A DNA stretch of 64,000 nt from Streptomyces aureocirculatus (GTDB lineage Bacteria; Actinomycetota; Actinomycetes; Streptomycetales; Streptomycetaceae), in contig NZ_JOAP01000011.1 in assembly GCF_000720475.1 (NCBI RefSeq), positions 124,001-188,000 of the forward strand. Reading direction: 5' to 3'. The notes below the pieces were generated by a model. That model saw only the letters and a list, made by a program, of their open reading frames with translations. It was not told the origin of the DNA and made no database searches. Position 1 is the stretch's first letter; every line of letters starts with the position of its first letter. Of the stretch, positions 28,275-35,146 are shown piece after piece. The position numbers and the translations under genes were made by a program.

Positions 28275-28517
28275 ATGTTGCTCAGCCGCCCCGTCTCCTG
28301 GTTCCTGCTCGCCTTCGGCGTGTGGAGCTGGTTCATCTGGATCACTTTCGTCAAGAACCTGTGGAAGGACGGCAGCGGGCTCGCCTTCGACGACGCGGGC
28401 GATCCGACCGGGTACTTCTGGGTGCACCTGACGCTCGCCGTTGTCTCCTTTGTCTTGGGGACGGTGGTGGGCGGCATCGGGTTGCGTGGCGTCCGCGCAC
28501 TGCGCGGAACCTCATAG
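28275..28517 (+). CDS. small two-helix membrane protein
   Basis: 80 residues: helix one in PVSWFLLAFGVWSWFIWITFVKNLW, a polar loop with DDAGDPTGYFW, helix two in LTLAVVSFVLGTVVGGIGLRG. The ATG at 28275 has GAGGAC immediately before it. It looks like the small conserved Streptomyces protein found next to the carboxypeptidase and phosphoesterase genes. Function unknown. Two bases separate it from the next gene, so they form an operon. Confidence 0.8.
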   Translation: MLLSRPVSWFLLAFGVWSWFIWITFVKNLWKDGSGLAFDDAGDPTGYFWVHLTLAVVSFVLGTVVGGIGLRGVRALRGTS

Positions 28518-28519
28518 CC

Positions 28520-29845
28520 GTGCGTGTCGTCATCGGGGTGCTCATAGGGGCAGGGGTGTTCGCCCTGTTCGCCGGTCTGCTCTGGTACGTGTGGCGGCGC
28601 ACGGTCCGCGACACCACCCGGCCCCGTTCCCGCGCCCGCCGTACGGGCACGGTCGTCTTCTTCGCGGGCCCGGTCCTCGCGTTCGCCGCCCTCGGCGCGG
28701 AGCGGGGCGGGGCCCCGTTCCCCCTCCAGCAGACCTTGGCCTGGCCGGGCTTTCTGTGGCTGGCGTTCGCGTTGTATTTGTTGTTGGCGTTGCTGGTGGG
28801 GGAGGTCGTGCGGCCCCTGCTGATGCGGTGGCTCGCGCGGCGCGCCCGCCCTTCGGCGGTTTCCTCGGATGTGCCGGGGGAGCAGGTTCCATCCCCTCCG
28901 GCGGAGGAGGCGATCTCAGCCCGTCCGGCGTTTGAGGACGAGGCCCGAAGGGCCGGTGAGGCGGGGAAAGGGGCGCAGCCCCAGCAGCCCGACGAGCCGG
29001 GACCAGGGGCGGCCCGGGACCTGACCCGGCGCCTGTTCGTCTCCCGCGCGGTCGCCGCGACAGCGGTCACGGCGGCGGGGGCGACGGTCGGCTACGGAAC
29101 GTACGGAGTACTCCGCGGCCCCAAGATCAAGAGAATCACCGTCCCGCTGGCGAAGCTGCCGCGCGCGGCGCACGGCTTCCGCATCGCCGTGGTGAGCGAC
29201 ATCCACCTGGGCCCGGTCCTCGGCGAGGGCTTCGCCCGCCGCGTGGTGGACACCATCAACTCCACCCAGCCCGACCTGATCGCCGTCGTGGGCGACCTGG
29301 TGGACGGCAGCGTCGCCGACCTCGCCCCGGCGGCCCGCCCGCTGGCGGACCTTCGGGCACGGCACGGCGCCTTTTTTGTCACGGGCAACCACGAATTCTT
29401 CTCCGGCGCCGAGCAGTGGGTCGACCACGTGCGCTCACTGGGCCTGCGCCCCCTGGAGAACGCCCGTACCGAACTGCCGTACTTCGACCTCGCCGGGGTC
29501 AACGACGTACAGGGCGAAGAGGAGGGCGAGGGCCCCGACTTCGAGAAGGCGCTCGGCGACCGCGACCCGACCCGCGCCTCGGTGCTCATGGCCCACCAGC
29601 CCGTGGTCATCCACGACGCCGTCGAACACGGCGTGGACCTGCAACTCTCCGGCCACACCCACGGCGGCCAGCTATGGCCCAACAACTTCGTCGCCGACCT
29701 CGCCAACCCGACCCTCGCGGGCCTTGAGCGCTACGGCGACACCCAGTTGTACGTGACGCGCGGCGCCGGAGCCTGGGGCCCGCCCGTGCGGGTGGGCGCG
29801 CCGTCCGACATCACGGTGGTGGAGCTGGCGTCGCCGCGGGCCTGA
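28520..29845 (+). CDS. membrane-anchored metallophosphoesterase
   Basis: 441 residues. Three N-terminal helices, a polar linker, a twin-arginine-like helix (TRRLFVSRAVAATAVTAAGATVGYG) and then a calcineurin-like domain with VVSDIHLGP, VGDLVDG, TGNHEFF, LMAHQP and LSGHTHGGQLW, all metal ligands present. The linker (about residues 125-175) is encoded by a copy of the dispersed repeat and reads SARPAFEDEA, as in the SARP protein. The GTG at 28520 follows two bases after the previous stop. The 3' end overlaps the converging kinase gene by 35 bp. Confidence 0.88.
   Translation: MRVVIGVLIGAGVFALFAGLLWYVWRRTVRDTTRPRSRARRTGTVVFFAGPVLAFAALGAERGGAPFPLQQTLAWPGFLWLAFALYLLLALLVGEVVRPLLMRWLARRARPSAVSSDVPGEQVPSPPAEEAISARPAFEDEARRAGEAGKGAQPQQPDEPGPGAARDLTRRLFVSRAVAATAVTAAGATVGYGTYGVLRGPKIKRITVPLAKLPRAAHGFRIAVVSDIHLGPVLGEGFARRVVDTINSTQPDLIAVVGDLVDGSVADLAPAARPLADLRARHGAFFVTGNHEFFSGAEQWVDHVRSLGLRPLENARTELPYFDLAGVNDVQGEEEGEGPDFEKALGDRDPTRASVLMAHQPVVIHDAVEHGVDLQLSGHTHGGQLWPNNFVADLANPTLAGLERYGDTQLYVTRGAGAWGPPVRVGAPSDITVVELASPRA
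28914..28990 (+). repeat. dispersed element inside the metallophosphoesterase linker
   Basis: Core CAGCCCGTCCGGCGTTTGAG is identical to that at 10928 onwards and is followed by the same palindromic GGCCCGAAGGGCC / GCGCAGCCCC tail. The frame gives SARPAFEDEA again. Confidence 0.75.
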
Positions 29846-31415
29846 AGGTCCCGGCCGGCAGCGGCGGCGCGCAGCACGGCGGCTCCATGGGGCGCGGGGG
29901 AGCGGCGGGCCGTGGCGGCACGGGCGTTCTCGGCAGGGTCACCAGGACGCTGAGACCCTCGCCCGGGGCGGTACGGACCTCGACCCGCCCACCGTGCGCC
30001 GCCACCACACCCTGCACGATCGCCATGCCGAGACCGCTGCCCGCACCCCGCCCCGACCGGAAGAAACGGTCGAAGACCCGGGCCGCGTCCTCGGGGGCGA
30101 GCCCGGGGCCCCGGTCGGCGACGGTCAGGCGCACCACGTCCCCGCACCGGTCGAGACCGAGCCGGACGGGGGTGTCGGCGTGCGTGTGCGTACGGACGTT
30201 GGCCAGCAGGTTCGCAAGCACCTTGCGCAGTTGCTGCTCGTCCGCCTGGACGAGGATCGCGCCCTCCGCGCACACCGTGAGCGGCCGGTCCGGCTCCTGG
30301 GCGCGCAGATCGTCCGCCGCGTCCCGCACCAGACGGCTCAGGTCCACGGGCCGGAAGCGGAGCTCGGGCTGCTGGTCCAGGCGTGCCAGGGTGAGCAGCT
30401 CCGCCACCAGGTGGTTCATGCGGTCGGTCTCGGAGTGCACCCGGCCCCAGGCCCGCATGCGGGACTCCGGGGTGTCCAGCATCCCCCTGTCGTACAACTG
30501 GAGGTAGCCGCGGATCGCCGCCAGCGGGGTGCGCAGCTCGTGCGAGGCGTCCGCGACGAACTGGCGCAACTGCGCCTCGCTGCGCTCCCGGGTGACGAAG
30601 GCCGTCTCGACCTGCTGGAGCATGGAGTTGAGGGCGAGGCGCAGTTGCTCGGTCTCCATCACCGCGGCCCTGCTCGACGGCACCCGCCGCTTCAGGTCGC
30701 CGTCGGCGATCGCGGAGGCCGTCTCGACCATGTCCTCCAGGGGGCGCAGGCGCTGGTGCGCGGCGATCATCGTGAGCACCGCGAGCAGCCCGAGCAGCAG
30801 GGCGCCGAAGGCCAGGTCGAGCTTGAGCGCCTTGGCCACGCCCGACTGGACGTTCTCCGTCGACGACGCCATGACCAGCACCGACCCGTCGGCGAGCCGC
30901 GCCGCGACGGCACGGTAGGAGTCACCGTGCAGTGTCACGCCCCGCGGCGAGGTGTGCCGTGCGAACTCCGCCGCGTCGCCCACCGCGTCGGCGAGGGCGA
31001 GCTGGCGTTCCGTCGTCGGCAGCGGACCGATGCCGACCGGATCGCCGCGCCGGTTCACGGCGACGAACACGGACTCCGTGGCCGGGAACTCCCCGTTCGC
31101 CTTCACGGCCTCCGGCGATATCTGGTCCAGGGAGCCGAGGTCGGCGAGGCTGCGCAGATCGTCGAGTACGAGACCGCTCTGCCGCATCGCCGTGCGGGAC
31201 GTGGTCAGTTCGGAGTCGACGTTGTCCAGGAGGTAGTGCCGCATGCCCATCAGGCTCACGGCGGTCGCGGCCACGATGCCGAGGGCGAGCAGCGCCACGT
31301 TCACGAGCGTGAGCTTGGCGCGCAGCGAGTTCGTGCCGAGCCAGCTTCGCCGGACCCGGCCGGTGCTGCGGGGCTTGGTCGTGGACCGTACCCGGCCGGT
31401 GCCACGGGGGGTCAC
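29811..31415 (-). CDS. two-component sensor histidine kinase
   Basis: 534 residues. A first membrane helix (LTLVNVALLALGIVAATAVSL), an extracellular sensor domain of about 130 residues, a second helix (LDLAFGALLLGLLAVLTMIA), HAMP, the H-box FVADASHELRTPLAAIRGY, N-box LANLLANVRTHTHADTP, G1 VADRGPGLAPEDA and G2 GSGLGMAIVQ. GTG 31415 overlaps the response-regulator stop (GTGA). The C-terminal 40 residues are proline-rich. Signal unknown. Confidence 0.93.
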   Translation of the reverse strand: MTPRGTGRVRSTTKPRSTGRVRRSWLGTNSLRAKLTLVNVALLALGIVAATAVSLMGMRHYLLDNVDSELTTSRTAMRQSGLVLDDLRSLADLGSLDQISPEAVKANGEFPATESVFVAVNRRGDPVGIGPLPTTERQLALADAVGDAAEFARHTSPRGVTLHGDSYRAVAARLADGSVLVMASSTENVQSGVAKALKLDLAFGALLLGLLAVLTMIAAHQRLRPLEDMVETASAIADGDLKRRVPSSRAAVMETEQLRLALNSMLQQVETAFVTRERSEAQLRQFVADASHELRTPLAAIRGYLQLYDRGMLDTPESRMRAWGRVHSETDRMNHLVAELLTLARLDQQPELRFRPVDLSRLVRDAADDLRAQEPDRPLTVCAEGAILVQADEQQLRKVLANLLANVRTHTHADTPVRLGLDRCGDVVRLTVADRGPGLAPEDAARVFDRFFRSGRGAGSGLGMAIVQGVVAAHGGRVEVRTAPGEGLSVLVTLPRTPVPPRPAAPPRPMEPPCCAPPLPAGTFRPAATPAPPP

Positions 31416-32185
31416 GCCAGCCCGTATCCGACGCCGCGCCGCGTCGTGATCAGCGGCGGCCCCACCTGGTCGAGCTTGCGCCGCAGATAGCTGATGTAGG
31501 TCTCCACGACCGTCGACTCCGCGCTGTGCTCGATGTTCCACACATGGCGCAGGAGTTGCTCTTTGGGAACGACCCGGCCGCCGTTGCGGACCAAGAAGCG
31601 GAGCAGCGCGTACTCGGTCGGGGTCAACTGCACCGTGCCGCCCTCGCGCCGCACCACGTACGTCGTCTCGTCGAGCTCCAGATCGCCGTAGCGCAGCGGC
31701 GGGCGCTGCGGCAGCACGTCGTGCGGGCGTACCCGGCGAAGGACCGCGCCGATGCGGGCGACGACCTCGTCGATGTTGAACGGCTTGGTGATGTAGTCGT
31801 CGCCGAAGCCGAGGGCGCCCACCACCTCGGCGGGCGCGTCCCGCGCGGTGAGGAAGACCAGGGCGAGATCGGGCATCCGGGTCCGCAACTCCTGGCCGAG
31901 GGCCCGCCCGTCGCCGTCCGGCAGCATCACGTCGAGCAGGGCGCAGTCGGGCCGGGTCCGCGCGGTCGTCGCGAGCGCCTCGCGGACCGTGCCCGCGGTC
32001 ATCACGTCGAAGTGGTGGTAGCGCAGGGCGATGGCGAGGACGTCGGCGATGCTCGGCTCGTCCTCGACCACCAGGACGGTCGCGCGCCCCCGGCCGTCGT
32101 CGCGCCCGGCGGCACCGGCCCCCGCGGCCGGTGTTCCCGCTGCTCTTCCCCCCGGTGCGCCCGGGTGACCTTCGGCGTGGTTCAT
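31412..32185 (-). CDS. OmpR-family response regulator
   Basis: 257 residues. An alanine/glycine-rich N-terminal extension of about 35 residues, a receiver domain (VLVVEDEPSIADVLAIAL; phospho-acceptor in CALLDVMLPDGDG; conserved lysine in ITKPFN) and a winged-helix domain (LTPTEYALLRFLVRNGGRVV, VETYISYLRRKLD, TRRGVGYGL). ATG 32185 has only GGGG nearby. Coupled to its kinase by a 4-bp overlap. Confidence 0.94.
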   Translation of the reverse strand: MNHAEGHPGAPGGRAAGTPAAGAGAAGRDDGRGRATVLVVEDEPSIADVLAIALRYHHFDVMTAGTVREALATTARTRPDCALLDVMLPDGDGRALGQELRTRMPDLALVFLTARDAPAEVVGALGFGDDYITKPFNIDEVVARIGAVLRRVRPHDVLPQRPPLRYGDLELDETTYVVRREGGTVQLTPTEYALLRFLVRNGGRVVPKEQLLRHVWNIEHSAESTVVETYISYLRRKLDQVGPPLITTRRGVGYGLA

Positions 32186-32336
32186 GACCCCAGTATCCGT
32201 ACCGCCGCCCGCGAAGTGCGCGGCCGCACTTTGGAGTTCCTTGAGAATCACGGCCGGGAGATGCCGTTGGCGGTACGGGGCCTCGATGCTGGGGCCTGAG
32301 ACCCGTATCGACCGCCTCTGTCGGTGGAGGGTTCCG

Positions 32337-32400
32337 GGTCTGGACCTGTGCGTGGACCTGTGCGTGGACCTGGATCTGGACCTGTGCGTGGACGGACCTG
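32337..32400. repeat. degenerate tandem repeat of GTGGACCTG
   Basis: TGGACCTG units recur roughly every 12 bp (five copies) about 150-215 bp upstream of the response-regulator start. The same 12-bp-phased motif forms the tandem repeat at 337-375 in the MocR gene. The rest of 32186-32465 shows no gene. Confidence 0.7.
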
Positions 32401-32465
32401 GATGCTGATCCGGCGTCCGTGTCCGGCGACTGACGGCTGACGGCTGATGGCTGAGGAGCGACGGC

Positions 32466-32891
32466 ATGACGGAAAGGGACGGGGGGAGTCGGCGGCATCG
32501 GCTGTTCGCCGCCGCCCTGGCACGCCTGAGCGGCCTCGTCCCCCGCGCCCGGCGGGCGGGCCGGTGCTTCCCGGCCCCGCCCGAGCGCCGCTCGCTCCGT
32601 CCCGCCGTCGCACCCGGACCGGCGGAACCACCGTCCCCGGAGGAACTTGAGGCCCTGGTCGCGGCGGCCCTCGGCACCCCACGGCCACCGGCAGCCCCGA
32701 CTCCGGCGCCCGGAACCACCAAGACTCCGCCCGCCGCCGACGCCTGCGACCCGGAACCCCCGTCCGGGCCCGTGGACGTCGGACGGCGGGCGGCCCACGA
32801 CGCCCGTACCGGGCGTGAGGCCCGGGTCCGCACCGGCCGTGAGGTCCGCCGTACGACCTTGAACCGGCCGGGGCGGTCGGTGGCGGGATGA
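32466..32891 (+). CDS. hypothetical protein, basic and proline-rich
   Basis: 141 residues. The ATG at 32466 has GAGGAG at a good distance, which is the main support. The sequence has no membrane helix or signal; an N-terminal basic helix (RRHRLFAAALARLSGLVPRARRA), a helical segment (SPEELEALVAAALG) and a basic C-terminus. No family recognised. It sits divergently upstream of the two-component operon. Confidence 0.55.
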   Translation: MTERDGGSRRHRLFAAALARLSGLVPRARRAGRCFPAPPERRSLRPAVAPGPAEPPSPEELEALVAAALGTPRPPAAPTPAPGTTKTPPAADACDPEPPSGPVDVGRRAAHDARTGREARVRTGREVRRTTLNRPGRSVAG

Positions 32892-33040
32892 GAACGCGGT
32901 GACCTGACGCGCGCGTCACCCGATGCCGCGCGCCGGACCTGGCCAGGCGGGCGGAGCTGCACCCGCCCCCGGCCCTATTGCCGGGACACACGCGCCCAGG
33001 CCCCCTGACCAGGGGACTGCGAGCGGGCCGACCGGCACAA

Positions 33041-33072
33041 CGGTGGCCGCCCTTCCACAGGGGCGGCCACCG
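33041..33072. terminator. terminator hairpin
   Basis: A perfect 12-bp stem (CGGTGGCCGCCC with its complement) and an 8-base loop between the end of the 32466-32891 gene and the converging VOC gene. Confidence 0.75.
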
Positions 33073-33115
33073 CTGCGTGGACGCTGCCGTGCGTCAGGCT
33101 CCCACCGGTACACCA

Positions 33116-33532
33116 TCAGGCGCGGCCGAGCTCCGGGCGCTTGGAGTAGTCCGTGAAGCCGACGACGTTCCCCCACGGGTCGGCGATCTCCACCGTCCAG
33201 CCCGTCACCACCGAGTGCGGCTCGGCCAGGACCGGGATGCCCGCGGCCGCCAGGGCCCGGGCCTTCGCGCGGGCGTCCGGCACCTCCAGCCAGACCCGGG
33301 GCGTGGGCCACGGCGGCGGGCGGCGGCCGATGCCGTCCTCCACGCGCAGCAGCACCCCGGGCGTCTCGGGGCCCACCTTCAGGATGGCGAGCCCGACCTC
33401 GTCCAGGCGGTGGGTGACAGGAAAACCGGCGCGCTCGTAGAAGTCGACCGACTCGTCGAGGTCACCCACGGGGAACAGCGCGTTGTCGAACCCGAGCAGA
33501 TCACATGTGGCTGACAGCAGATTGTCTGACAT
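33116..33532 (-). CDS. VOC-family (glyoxalase/bleomycin-resistance-fold) protein
   Basis: 138 residues with the paired beta-alpha-beta-beta-beta halves of the vicinal-oxygen-chelate fold: ALFPVGDLDESVDFYERAGFPV and PWPTPRVWLEVPDARAKARALAAAGIPVLAEPH...TVEIADPWGNVVGFTDY. A metal ligand Glu is present in the last block. Substrate unknown. ATG at 33532 has no ribosome site and sits inside a TCTGAC-N5-GTCAGA dyad, so the message may be leaderless and autoregulated or repressor-controlled. Confidence 0.82.
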   Translation of the reverse strand: MSDNLLSATCDLLGFDNALFPVGDLDESVDFYERAGFPVTHRLDEVGLAILKVGPETPGVLLRVEDGIGRRPPPWPTPRVWLEVPDARAKARALAAAGIPVLAEPHSVVTGWTVEIADPWGNVVGFTDYSKRPELGRA

Positions 33533-33541
33533 AACGTCAGA
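33525..33541. promoter_or_regulatory. TCTGAC-N5-GTCAGA dyad over the VOC start codon
   Basis: Two perfect 6-bp arms flank ATAAC and cover the start codon. This fits a repressor operator near a leaderless promoter; no regulator is assigned. Confidence 0.4.
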
Positions 33542-33657
33542 ATACGGGTCGGATCGGGCTGCGCGGCCGCGTCGTTGCCGCACGGCGCGTTTCATGCCGG
33601 GAAGCCTGGTACTCGACCGGTTCCGCGTCGGTTCCGCCTATGTCTGGAGTACTCGTC

Positions 33658-33993
33658 ATGCACGAAAGTCAGAATCTCAACGCCCTCGTCGAGGAGCACC
33701 TGAACGGGGCTCGCGCCGACGACCACGGCCGCAGCGCGCGTCTCGTCGTCCACGACGGGGCGCTGCGGCAGAGTGTCATCGCGCTGACCTCGGGGTCCGC
33801 GCTCGACGAGCACGTCACGCCGCCTGCGGCGAGTCTGCAGGTCCTGCGGGGGAAGGTGCGGGTGACCACCGTGGACGGTAGTGATCATCTTCTTGCGGCG
33901 GGGGAGCTGTGGGAGGTGCCCAAGGAACGTCACGGTCTGCTTGCCGTGGAGGACTCGGTGGTGCTTCTGACGGCGGTGACGGCGACGGCTTGA
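33658..33993 (+). CDS. small cupin-domain protein
   Basis: 111 residues. A single cupin barrel: ARLVVHDGALRQSVIALTSGSALDEHVTPPAASLQVLRGKVRVTT and AAGELWEVPKERHGLLAVEDSVVLLTA. ATG 33658 has GGAG nine bases upstream; the in-frame ATG at 33640 lacks one. The metal-binding histidines are only partly present, so a catalytic role is doubtful. Function unknown. Confidence 0.85.
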   Translation: MHESQNLNALVEEHLNGARADDHGRSARLVVHDGALRQSVIALTSGSALDEHVTPPAASLQVLRGKVRVTTVDGSDHLLAAGELWEVPKERHGLLAVEDSVVLLTAVTATA

Positions 33994-34014
33994 GCGCCTT
34001 CGCGGGGCGCCCCG

Positions 34015-35028
34015 TCATCGGCGCTCCGCGCCTCGCCCGCAAACGCCGGACGGGCTGGAGCCTTGCCGCCCCGGCACACGCCCCGCACCGCGAGGCCCGC
34101 CCGCCCGTGCCCAAGCGAACCCCACCCACACCAGCCCCCACACCCCCACGGCCACCCACAACAGCACCCGCCCCAGCGTCCGCAGCCACGGCACATCGGT
34201 CGTCAGGCCGGTGGACAGCGCGGCGGCGGCCGTCATGCCGAGGGGGAACACGGTGGCCCACCGCCGGACGTCGTAGTAGGGCCGCGGCCGGGCCGCCTCG
34301 GCGGCGGCGAGGACGGCGTACCAGGCGAGCGCGAGGGCGAGCAGGACGTAGGTGAGGTTGCGCAGGAAGGTGTGGCCCGCCCCCGTCCACAGGGGGGACG
34401 CGGTCAGCTTGGAGGCGGCCAGGGCGGAGATGGCCAGGGCGCCGCCCGCCACCCACTGGTCCCCGGCCCCCGTCCACACCTGCCGGAAGTCGAAGCGCAG
34501 CAACGCGTCGGCGTACAGGACAAGACCGAGCGCGAAGCAGGCAAGGGCCGCGTCGCCGAGCCAGTCGCCCTCGCCCGCGAGGGACAGGGTGGCGGCGAGT
34601 ACGGACAGGCCCTGCGTCGCTACGCACACCAGGAACACCCCGCCCGGCATGCCGTGCCGCAGCCAGTGCCGGATGACCGCGAGCAGCAGGACCGGCCACA
34701 CGAGCACGGAGACGACAAGCAGGGCGATGGCGAGTCCGGGCCAGCCGAGGAGGGAGAAGCGGGTGCCGACCACGGTGGTCGCCGCCACCGCGGTGAGCGC
34801 GGGCGGGGTGACGGCCGCCGCCGTCCAGCGGGAGCGGTCGCGTACCAGGAGGTCGACGAAGTCCGCGGCGAGTACCAGCCACAGCACACAGGCCACGGCC
34901 AGGAAGATCTCCGACAGGACGTCGTGCCCCGTCAGGTACAGGCCCACGGAGATGATGCCGGTGGCCATCACACAGGCCCCGGCGGCAGGAGTCACCTCGT
35001 CACGCCACGTCTGCCTCACACAGGCCAT
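34015..35028 (-). CDS. TDT/SLAC1-family membrane transporter
   Basis: About 337 residues with ten hydrophobic segments. ACVMATGIISVGLYL, LLGWPGLAIALLVVSVLVWPVLLLAVIRHW and YYDVRRWATVFPLGMTAAA are typical of the TehA/SLAC1 anion-channel family, which exports small anions such as sulphite or dicarboxylates. The last 14 residues and the stop come from a copy of the dispersed repeat (34030-34059). ATG 35028 is preferred; a GTG at 35079 lies inside a tandem duplication. It is divergent from narG, suggesting an anion-export role linked to nitrate use, by inference. Confidence 0.82.
   Translation of the reverse strand: MACVRQTWRDEVTPAAGACVMATGIISVGLYLTGHDVLSEIFLAVACVLWLVLAADFVDLLVRDRSRWTAAAVTPPALTAVAATTVVGTRFSLLGWPGLAIALLVVSVLVWPVLLLAVIRHWLRHGMPGGVFLVCVATQGLSVLAATLSLAGEGDWLGDAALACFALGLVLYADALLRFDFRQVWTGAGDQWVAGGALAISALAASKLTASPLWTGAGHTFLRNLTYVLLALALAWYAVLAAAEAARPRPYYDVRRWATVFPLGMTAAAALSTGLTTDVPWLRTLGRVLLWVAVGVWGLVWVGFAWARAGGPRGAGRVPGRQGSSPSGVCGRGAERR
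34030..34059 (-). repeat. dispersed element forming the C-terminus of the TDT transporter
   Basis: On the minus strand it reads CCAGCCCGTCCGGCGTTTGC followed by a GC-rich tail, a close relative of the element at 10925 and 28914, but translated in another frame (SSPSGVCGRGAERR, then stop). Confidence 0.7.
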
Positions 35029-35039
35029 AAGACCCCGCC

Positions 35040-35119
35040 GTCCCGGAGGCCACCACTCGGCTTCGGCCAGGTCGGCCACGTAACCCCGTCCCGGAGGCCA
35101 CCACTCGGCCTAGGCCAGG
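35040..35119. repeat. 32-bp direct duplication between TDT and narG genes
   Basis: Copies at 35040-35071 and 35088-35119 match at 30 of 32 positions with a 48-bp period. The duplication covers the region where the divergent promoters of the transporter gene and narG must lie. Confidence 0.8.
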
Positions 35120-35146
35120 CTGCGGGCCCGTGCGCCCGCGCATGGG

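Noticed and set aside
29811..32798. A single 995-codon minus-strand protein covering kinase and regulator
   Set aside because: The part upstream of 31415 is in a different frame from the response regulator and has no recognisable domain. The two-gene reading with a GTGA overlap explains everything.
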